This document shows, one piece after another, positions 7,323 to 13,512 of a DNA stretch of 13,512 bases. Under the pieces are notes generated by a model. The model did not search any database. It was given only the letters and a program-made list of their open reading frames with translations, and had not been told where the DNA came from. The stretch spans positions 1-13,512 of the forward strand of contig JAATVN010000129.1 of NCBI GenBank assembly GCA_014523595.1. The letters are read 5' to 3'. How positions within the stretch are numbered: position 1 is the first letter of the stretch; every line of letters begins with the position of its first letter. Position numbers and translations under genes: made by a program. Source of the DNA: Nitrososphaerales archaeon TH5888. Its GTDB lineage: Archaea; Thermoproteota; Nitrososphaeria; Nitrososphaerales; Nitrososphaeraceae.

Positions 7323-7471
7323 GTAGAATAAATTAGGAAAAATAACCGTCCAAATTTTCGACGATCTACAACCCATTAGTATGAATCATGATCAAATCTG
7401 TGTAGGTAAAGTGTAGGTATTTGCTTGTCAATCAAGTTAGGAAAATTTAAATCTCGATATTTTACAACTCT
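7323..7471. promoter_or_regulatory. carA upstream region: spaced 9-mer direct repeat and TATA-like box
   Basis: The TATA-like TTTAAAT (7446-7452) is centred 23 nt before the carA ATG, so the transcript is probably leaderless. Upstream, the 9-mer GTGTAGGTA occurs at 7400-7408 and 7411-7419, an 11-bp period (one helical turn). This places both copies on one DNA face just upstream of the promoter and is a candidate activator or repressor site. CTTG and CAAG arms follow at 7423-7435. No gene or structured RNA is seen in this interval. Confidence 0.45.
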
Positions 7472-8689
7472 ATGAGGGTCAAAATTCCTACAATTCATGG
7501 TAATCACATAGGCCTTAATGCGATGATAATTTTAGAAGATGGTTCAACGTATCGAGGCACAGGTTTTGGCTATCCAAAGACAGTCGGCGGTGAATTTGTT
7601 TTTAATACGGGAATGGTAGGTTACACGGAGACTTTAACTGATCCATCGTATAGAGGGCAAATCTTGTGTTTGACTTATCCGCTTATTGGGAACTATGGAG
7701 TGCCGAGCAACTCCATTACTGATAGCTATGGATTGCCAAAATATTTTGAATCTGATAACATTCAAGTTTCTGGATTGATTGTTCACGAGCTGTCTACTGT
7801 AGCTAATCATAGAGAATGCCACAAGACTTTAGATCAATGGTTATATGATGAAAAAATACCAGGAATTAGCGGAATTGACACACGTGACTTAACCAAGAAA
7901 ATTAGAATAAAAGGAGTAATGAAAGGTGCTCTCTCAATTTCGGAAAAACAAATAAACACAAAAGAACTATTGAATACTATCAAGAGGACCAAATATGATG
8001 GATTTAACTTCATGTCTCAGGTATCCGTTGACAAAACAGTTGAATATGGAGATCCAAAATTAGAACCGATAGTGTTGATTGATACGGGCACAAAATATAG
8101 CATTATTCGTAATATTTTACGGATGGGATATAGGGTTATTCGAGTTCCATGGGATATGTCGTTTAATAAGATTATTTCTTATAAACCCAAGGGTATTATA
8201 ATAAGTAACGGTCCAGGGGATCCTAAAATGTGCAATAGTACAATAGATACCGTCAATAAATTGTTTGATTCAACATTACCAATATTAGGAATATGCTTAG
8301 GAAACCAAATTATCGCACTTGCTGCAGGGGGCGATACATACAAGTTGAAATTTGGACACAGAGGTCAAAATAAAGGATGTACTGAACTAAACACCAATCA
8401 AACCTTCATTACTACTCAGAATCATGGATATGGGGTAAAATCAAACACGCTTAATAAAACTGGATTCAAAGCTTGGTATATTAATTCTGATGACAATACT
8501 ATTGAAGGCATCAAACATGAATCGAAACCTATAATAGCAGTACAGTTTCATCCAGAAGCGTCTCCCGGACCATATGATTGTTTGCACATATTCGACAGTT
8601 TTAAAGCTCTTGTTGAACAAAATGGATCTAACGAAAAGTCTATTCATAGTGATAGAGTAAATGGAGGGGGAAAATTTTCCAAAGAATGA
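7472..8689 (+). CDS. carA: CarA, carbamoyl-phosphate synthetase small (glutaminase) subunit
   Basis: Hydrolyses glutamine and channels ammonia to CarB for carbamoyl phosphate, the precursor of pyrimidines and arginine. The N-terminal CPSase domain shows LEDGSTYRGTGFG, VVFNTGMVGY-like VFNTGMVGYTETLTDPSYRG and YPLIGNYGVP. GISGIDTRDLTKKIR precedes the class I amidotransferase domain. The triad is Cys275 (GICLGNQ), His360 and Glu362 (QFHPEASPGP); ISNGPGDP and FGHRGQN also match. Length is 405 residues. The ATG at 7472 fits the TATA-like box. ATG 7523 would align better with shorter relatives, so the first 17 residues are uncertain. The 3' end overlaps the carB start by 29 nt, so carA and carB share one transcript. 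Confidence 0.96.
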   Translation: MRVKIPTIHGNHIGLNAMIILEDGSTYRGTGFGYPKTVGGEFVFNTGMVGYTETLTDPSYRGQILCLTYPLIGNYGVPSNSITDSYGLPKYFESDNIQVSGLIVHELSTVANHRECHKTLDQWLYDEKIPGISGIDTRDLTKKIRIKGVMKGALSISEKQINTKELLNTIKRTKYDGFNFMSQVSVDKTVEYGDPKLEPIVLIDTGTKYSIIRNILRMGYRVIRVPWDMSFNKIISYKPKGIIISNGPGDPKMCNSTIDTVNKLFDSTLPILGICLGNQIIALAAGGDTYKLKFGHRGQNKGCTELNTNQTFITTQNHGYGVKSNTLNKTGFKAWYINSDDNTIEGIKHESKPIIAVQFHPEASPGPYDCLHIFDSFKALVEQNGSNEKSIHSDRVNGGGKFSKE

Positions 8690-11600
8690 AACCATAAAGA
8701 AAGCAATAGTATTGGGAAGCGGAGCAATAAAGATCGGAGAAGCGGGCGAAAGTCAGAAATTCTGACCGCCAATTTGACTATTCCGGTTCACAATGCCTCA
8801 AAGCTTTGTCCGAAGAAGGAGTTAAGACCGTACTCGTAAATCCCAATATAGCAACCATCCAAACAGATACTAGATTTGCGAATAAGGTATATTTGTTACC
8901 AGTAAACGGATATTACATAAACCAAATAATAGAGAAGGAACTTCCTGATTCAATAATGTTAGGTTTTGGTGGCCAGACCGCATTAAATTGTGGAGTATCA
9001 TTACATGATGAAGGAATTCTAGATAAATATAAAATACAAGTATTGGGCACTCCTATAAATAGCATAAAGATTACTGAAGATAGACAACAATTTAAAACCG
9101 CAATGATAAAGAGTAACGTTCCTGTGCTAGAGAGTTCTCCAGCATATAATTTAAGAGAGGCACTGGATGTTGCAGATAAAATAGGGTATCCGGTGATAAT
9201 CAGGGTTGCATACACTCTTGGCGGCAAAGGAGGAGGAGTTGCGCATAATGAATATGAACTGCAAGAGATTGTTCAGCGAGGACTTTCATTGAGTCTAGTA
9301 AATCAGGTATTAATTGAAAAATACATCGGAAGTTGGAAACAAATAGAATATGAAATGATGAGGGATTACGCTGGTAATAGCATCGCGATTTGCAATATGG
9401 AAAATGTTCTAGGAATGAGAGTTCATACAGGGGACAATATTGTTATCGCACCGTCACAGACAATCAATAATGAAGAATATCATAGATTACGTTCCGCTGC
9501 AATTAAAGCAGTAGAATATTGCGGCATTGTCGGAGAATGCAATATCCAATTTGGCTTGGATCCGCAAAGTGAATCATATTGCGCAATTGAAATAAATGCT
9601 AGACTCTCGAGATCATCGGCTCTAGCCAGCAAGGCAACTGGATATCCCTTGGCTTATATGGCAGCAAAAATGGGACTTGGTTACTCCCTCACAGAACTAG
9701 TAAATAGCATAACTAAGGCTACAACGGCTTGCTTTGAACCTTCATTAGATTATGTAGTCTTAAAAATGCCTAGATGGGACTTCAGGAAGTTTGAATTGGT
9801 TAACAGAAGGATTGGCACGAGTATGAAGTCAGTGGGGGAGGTTATGGCAATTGGGAGAACATTTGAAGAAGTCTTGCAAAAAGCAATCAGAATGACCGAT
9901 ACGGGAAAAATGGGCCTTGTTGGAAATGAACAAGATATGAAGGAAGAATTAGAATTAGTTGAACAAAAATTGTTGTATCCAAGTGATGAAATTTTATTTG
10001 ATATTGTTAAGGCTATGCGATTGGGAATTCCCATATCCAGAATAAGTAAACTTTCAACAATAGATTCATGGTTCTTGGAAAAAATCAAAAATATTGTGGA
10101 CATGTATGATAAATTGCATGGGGTCGATGTGTCTGATATTTCTGAGGGTTTATTGAGAGATGCAAAAAAGTACGGATTTTCAGATTTACAAATAGGAAAA
10201 TGTTTGGGTATAAAAGAAATAAGTGCCAGAAAATTGAGGCAAAAACTTGGTATTAATCCAGTTGTAAAACAAGTAGATACGTTAGCTGCAGAATGGCCTG
10301 CAAAGACAAATTATCTGTATTTAACTTATGGAGGAGATAAAGATGATATTGTTTTTAGGAAAGAGAAAAATTCTGTAATGGTACTTGGGGCAGGACCATA
10401 CAGAATCGGCAGTAGTGTAGAATTTGATTGGGGTACGGTCAACATGGTTTGGGGCCTAAAAAATAATGGCATAAAATCAGTATCAGTTATTAATTGCAAT
10501 CCTGAAACGGTTTCTACTGACTATGATATCTCGGACAGACTATATTTTGAGGAATTATCATTAGAACGAATTTTAGATATATATGAAAAGGAACGTCCTA
10601 AGGGAATAGTTACATGTGTTGGAGGGCAGACCGCAAACAATCTTGTACCTAAATTAGGAGAACTAAATGTACGTATTATTGGTACTGATAGTATCCATAC
10701 TGATATGGCAGAAAACAGAGAAAAGTTCAGTAGATTGCTAGATTCATTGAATATAAAGCAGCCTCCTTGGAATAAGTTTACGGATCTAAATGGAGCAAAA
10801 ACATTTTCTCAAAATGTAGGATTCCCTGTTTTAGTAAGGCCATCTTATGTGTTAAGTGGGGCGGCGATGAAAGTAATATGGAATGACGAACAATTAGAGC
10901 GATACATCAATGAGGCTGCTCAAGTAAGCCCCGAGTATCCAATTGTGATTAGCAAATTCTTTCAGGATTCAGCCGAGGTTGAAGTAGACGCAGTATGTAA
11001 TGGAAAGGATGTCATTATAGGCGCACTAATTGAGCACATTGATAACGCAGGTATTCATTCTGGAGATGCTATGATGTGTATACCTCCATGGAGATTGAAC
11101 AGACAAACCATGAACACAATAGTAGATTATTCAAATATGATAGCTAGAAAATTGGAAGTGAAAGGTCCGCTTAATATCCAGTACTTGGTCAAGGATGATG
11201 AGGTATATGTTATCGAGGCAAATGTCAGAGCATCAAGGACTACCCCCTTTGTATCAAAAATAGTTGGAATTAATTTAATTTCGTTAGCCGCCAAAGCGAT
11301 AACTAATGGTAAATTACCAGACGGTCTTAATGAACCTTGGTTAAAAATTAGTGGCTTTGGAATAAAAGTCCCACAGTTTTCATTTATGCAATTGGAAGGT
11401 TCAGACATAGTTTTGGGTGTTGAAATGCAGTCAACAGGAGAAGTTGCTTGTCATGGTAACAGTTTTTATGATGCTTTGTCAAAAGCCTATGAAGCAGCTG
11501 GATATAATTTACCACTGTCAGGATCGGCATTGATAACAATAGGAGGACAAAAAAACAAAGAAAAAATGCTTTCTCCGATCTCGCTCATAAACTCGATGAA

Positions 11601-11946
11601 ATTTAATATTATGGCAACAGAACATACAGCTGAATTTATCAAGAACAACATCACTACAAATGTGCAGGAAGTACACAAGATTAGCGAGCCGACAAGAAAG
11701 CCAAATATTGCAGATCTCTTATATGACAAAAAAATAGATTTCATAATAAATATTCCATCTACATCTACCATCGAAAAGTACGTAGGTATGCTAGATGATG
11801 AGTATCAAATCAGAAGAAAAGCTGTAGAAATGGGAATTCCAGTACTTACCACAGTGGAGTCAGCAATTTCATTCATACATTGTTTAGAGTGGAGAAATAA
11901 TAATAAACCGTCAATAAGCCCATTATCCAAGTATCATATTAACTAA
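8661..11946 (+). CDS. carB: CarB, carbamoyl-phosphate synthetase large subunit, split by a 22-nt BHB intron (join 8661-8750, 8773-11946)
   Basis: Makes carbamoyl phosphate from bicarbonate, CarA-derived ammonia and two ATP. Exon 1 (ATG 8661, 30 codons) encodes the first nucleotide-binding loop, IVLGSGAIKIGEAGE. Exon 2 resumes FDYSGSQCLKALSEEG, the exact continuation known in CarB. Without splicing the frame ends at TGA 8763-8765, and a naive reading would begin at Leu42 (TTG 8806), losing the loop. The spliced protein has 1087 residues, close to the usual ~1070. The first ATP-grasp half includes LGGKGGG and CAIEINARLSRSSALASKATG. The second half starts near residue 563 (VMVLGAGPYRIGSSVEFDWG) with CNPETVSTDYD, VRPSYVLSG and EANVRASRT. 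The C-terminal MGS-like regulatory domain spans about 940-1080. Its start lies inside carA (29-nt overlap), with no clear Shine-Dalgarno. Everything downstream of the intron is intact, so this does not look like a pseudogene. Confidence 0.93.
8751..8772 (+). other. Archaeal bulge-helix-bulge (BHB) pre-mRNA intron in carB, 22 nt
   Basis: Seen in sequence: central helix GGCG (8745-8748) pairs perfectly with CGCC (8767-8770). Each strand of it is followed by a 3-nt bulge, AAA (8749-8751) and AAT (8771-8773). Inside, GTCAGA (8752-8757) pairs with TCTGAC (8761-8766) around a 3-nt loop. A weaker outer stem joins 8736-8744 to 8774-8784, with G-U pairs, single bulged bases and one mismatch. Known rule: the archaeal splicing endonuclease cuts each bulge after its second base, here 8750/8751 and 8772/8773. 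Those cuts remove 22 nt and give ...GGC GAA TTT GAC TAT..., restoring Gly-Glu-Phe-Asp-Tyr of CarB exactly. Inference: spliced by the EndA-type endonuclease and joined by RtcB-type ligase, as for tRNA introns. A chance frameshifting insertion is the alternative but would not be expected to meet the 3-4-3 geometry and the frame together. Confidence 0.87.
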
Positions 11947-11948
11947 AG

Positions 11949-12728
11949 TCAGGAGTTAAAGACTTCACTTAAGAGATTTTCATTACCAATAATGGTTCCA
12001 TCAATTGATACAATCAGACACCTATCTATACTTTCCTTTCTTAGTATTTTTTTCAAAATAGGCGAATTAATTTTCCTATTTTTCACTCTGCCGTTACCAT
12101 AAATATATTTATTAAATGAAGGTAACAATATAAGATCCAATGAACCTTTTGTGCTTGGAAATATAGATTCTTTTTTTACTTTTAAGAAAATCCAGATTTT
12201 TTGTCCATTCAAAACACTGTTTTCTCTGAAAAACGTCGGATGAATGTGTCCCATAACAATTTTATCAATATTGGACCTAAGCTCTGACGGAAACGTATGT
12301 CCGTGTGTTAGGAGAATATCACCCAGTACCATCCCTTTAACTCCAATCAGATGTACTTTCTCTGGTGTAATCAATCCTATCCTCGAATCATGATTTCCTG
12401 GAATCAAATAGACTTCGCAGATTTCAGACAACGAATGTAAAAAATTAGGGATCAAATTCCAATCTTCCTTTCCTACTTTATAGATATTGTTTTTTATATC
12501 GCCGAGTAATACAATAGAAGTTACTTTGTTTGAAATAACAATATCACTCAACTCTTTTTCAATTTCTTTTACAATATGATACCAATCAATAGCGATATCA
12601 GTATTTTGTAACCAGTACGTTTTACCAATATGCAAGTCACTGATTACAAGCACTCTGTTTGTTTTATTATCATTAAATACATCAATCAATAAAGCTGGTT
12701 TGTTCTCAATTATATTGATTTGACTCAT
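11949..12728 (-). CDS. Archaeal SbcD-related metallophosphoesterase (MJ0037/TIGR00024-type)
   Basis: Calcineurin-like phosphoesterase of the stand-alone archaeal family often annotated as 'SbcD-related' or 'helicase-associated' phosphoesterase; the physiological substrate is not established. The two-metal motifs occur in order: SDLHIGK (~residues 30-36), VLLGDIKN, IPGNHDSR, LLTHGH and MGHIHP. They supply the Asp, His, Asp, Asn-His and His-x-His ligands. All key residues are present, so it should be active. Length is 259 residues, normal. The start is ATG 12728, with a TATA-like AT-rich box 23-32 nt upstream. It ends 2 nt from the carB stop in a tail-to-tail arrangement and is divergent from the THUMP gene. 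Confidence 0.85.
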   Translation of the reverse strand: MSQINIIENKPALLIDVFNDNKTNRVLVISDLHIGKTYWLQNTDIAIDWYHIVKEIEKELSDIVISNKVTSIVLLGDIKNNIYKVGKEDWNLIPNFLHSLSEICEVYLIPGNHDSRIGLITPEKVHLIGVKGMVLGDILLTHGHTFPSELRSNIDKIVMGHIHPTFFRENSVLNGQKIWIFLKVKKESIFPSTKGSLDLILLPSFNKYIYGNGRVKNRKINSPILKKILRKESIDRCLIVSIDGTIIGNENLLSEVFNS

Positions 12729-12882
12729 GATATCTTATAAAGTTCTATCGCATATTAAAAACATTAGATTCTTTCAAAAATAAGACAAAATTTTTCACAC
12801 TTCACAATCATATAGGAAGACAGAGTTTAGAAATAATTATCATCGAATAGAATAATACCATAAGAGTTAAGTCCCTCTATTC
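12729..12882. other. Divergent intergenic region with an 8-bp inverted repeat before the THUMP gene
   Basis: AT-rich interval holding promoters for both flanking genes. CGAATAGA (12844-12851) is repeated as its exact inverse complement TCTATTCG (12876-12883), with 24 nt between. The right arm touches the GTG at 12883, so it could be a leader hairpin or a protein-binding site. An 8-bp match over this distance in AT-rich DNA could also be chance. Confidence 0.35.
12751..12760 (-). promoter_or_regulatory. TATA-like box of the metallophosphoesterase gene
   Basis: On the minus strand the sequence reads TTTTAATATG, centred about 27 nt before the ATG. This is right for a leaderless archaeal transcript. 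No Shine-Dalgarno lies between it and the start. Confidence 0.45.
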
Positions 12883-13419
12883 GTGAACAATATCATGAAT
12901 TTTAATTTGCTGGTAACAACCTTTAGATACAGAGAAGGTGAAGCTTTTGATGAAGTATTGCAACTGTTAGACGTTCTAGGCGATAAGGATCCTTCAATTG
13001 AGATTTCGTCTGTTTCGGGGGTCATACTTGTAGATACTTGTCTTGATCCCTTTCAAGTTGTGGAAAATTGTAGGGAAATGGTTAGAAATGAACCATGGAA
13101 GTTCAGATATGTTCTCAGAATCATACCATTAGAAAAGAATTGTAAGGCAGAATTAACCGAGATCCATAGTGTTGTCAATCAGCTTTGTAGAAAAATGGAG
13201 GTACATGAGACCTTCATGATAATGATTGAAAAAAGACATTCTAAATTACATTCTAAGGACATTATTTCTACCGTGGCAAGCAAACTGGATATGAAAGTAA
13301 ATTTAGATGATCCAAATTGGATAATACTAGTCCAAATAGTAAATAGAGTAGCGGGTATTTCGATTCTCAGACCCAATCAAATATTTAGTTCTGTAAAAGA
13401 AAAAATATCTTTACAGTAA
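12883..13419 (+). CDS. THUMP-domain protein, Tan1-like (probable RNA-binding tRNA-modification factor)
   Basis: Stand-alone THUMP protein. THUMP domains bind the acceptor end of tRNA, and the eukaryotic relative Tan1/THUMPD1 assists the acetyltransferase that makes N4-acetylcytidine in tRNA. A similar role in archaea is an inference. Visible features: N-terminal NLLVTTFRYREGEAFDEVLQ-like strand-helix, GVILVDTCLDPFQVVENCRE, WKFRYVLRIIPLE, and a C-terminal block IISTVASKLDMKVNLDDPNW followed by IILVQIVNRVAGISILRPNQ, the typical THUMP ending. There is no catalytic domain. GTG 12883 gives 178 residues; ATG 12895 (MNFNLLVTTF) gives 174 and I prefer it because it begins just before the first strand. 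The nearest neighbour is the divergent phosphoesterase. Confidence 0.82.
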   Translation: MNNIMNFNLLVTTFRYREGEAFDEVLQLLDVLGDKDPSIEISSVSGVILVDTCLDPFQVVENCREMVRNEPWKFRYVLRIIPLEKNCKAELTEIHSVVNQLCRKMEVHETFMIMIEKRHSKLHSKDIISTVASKLDMKVNLDDPNWIILVQIVNRVAGISILRPNQIFSSVKEKISLQ

Positions 13420-13512
13420 TATAAAAAAAATATCAACACGGTAACATTCATGCAATGTAATTTGAACAACTGAATATATGATATCAGGATTTTGAATACG
13501 ACCAATTTCTCA
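13420..13512. other. Right-edge non-coding stretch
   Basis: AT-rich tail after the THUMP gene, starting with an A-run (ATATAAAAAAAATAT). No gene, RNA or promoter can be assigned before the window ends. Confidence 0.4.

Noticed and set aside
8806..8808. TTG as the true carB start
   Set aside because: It would delete the conserved first nucleotide-binding loop, which is present just upstream and is restored exactly by excising 22 nt.
8661..8830. carB as a pseudogene or sequencing-error frameshift
   Set aside because: The remainder of carB (over 1000 codons) is intact. The inserted bases are a perfect hairpin flanked by an exact BHB motif, which random insertion or read error would not produce.
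9750..10103. Minus-strand open frames inside carB (also around 8913-9227, 11127-11408 and 11487-11771)
   Set aside because: All are antisense to well-conserved CarB domains, and their hydrophobic low-complexity translations are typical of shadow frames.

Overview
The window reads as a chromosomal stretch of an ammonia-oxidizer-type archaeon (Thaumarchaeota/Nitrososphaerota, possibly Nitrososphaera- or Nitrosocosmicus-like; the genus is a guess). The grounds are low GC, an archaeal RNA polymerase subunit Rpo6/RpoK, separate CofG and CofH proteins for F420 synthesis, archaeal-type SbcD-related phosphoesterase and stand-alone THUMP proteins, many TTG starts, and TATA-like boxes placed 20-30 nt before start codons (leaderless transcripts). 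Nearly every base is coding. There are no mobile elements, CRISPR arrays, tRNA or rRNA genes.

Layout. Left edge to 2298: cofG (its 5' end lies outside the window) and cofH, the two radical-SAM halves of FO synthase for coenzyme F420. 2299-2584 is a 286-nt intergenic gap. 2585-4721: purN, folD and a 5-formyltetrahydrofolate cyclo-ligase, a one-carbon/purine block in which FolD and the cyclo-ligase supply or recycle folate C1 units and PurN uses formyl-folate. Converging on it from the right, on the minus strand, is the set cyclophilin-like protein -> SWIM zinc-finger protein -> purD (6746 down to 4680). The purD 3' end overlaps the cyclo-ligase 3' end by 42 nt. 6825-7322: rpoK with a long lysine-rich N-terminus. 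7472-11946: carA-carB, carbamoyl-phosphate synthetase for pyrimidines and arginine. 12728-11949 (minus): metallophosphoesterase. 12883-13419: THUMP-domain protein.

The main discovery is in carB. A plain reading stops after 34 codons. A 22-nt segment (8751-8772) separates two parts that together give an ordinary full-length CarB N-terminus. This segment and its flanks form a textbook archaeal bulge-helix-bulge (BHB) splice motif: a 4-bp central helix, two opposed 3-nt bulges, and an inner hairpin. Cutting each bulge after its second nucleotide, the known rule of the archaeal splicing endonuclease, restores the reading frame exactly and joins Glu30 to Phe31 in the conserved nucleotide-binding loop. 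I interpret this as a minute protein-coding intron removed by the tRNA-type splicing machinery. Corrected CarB is 1087 residues, the normal length.

A second, weaker anomaly is the 5' end of the SWIM-domain gene. The natural ATG overlapping the upstream stop is in a different frame from the rest of the protein. Possible explanations are a non-AUG start, an indel, or another tiny intron.
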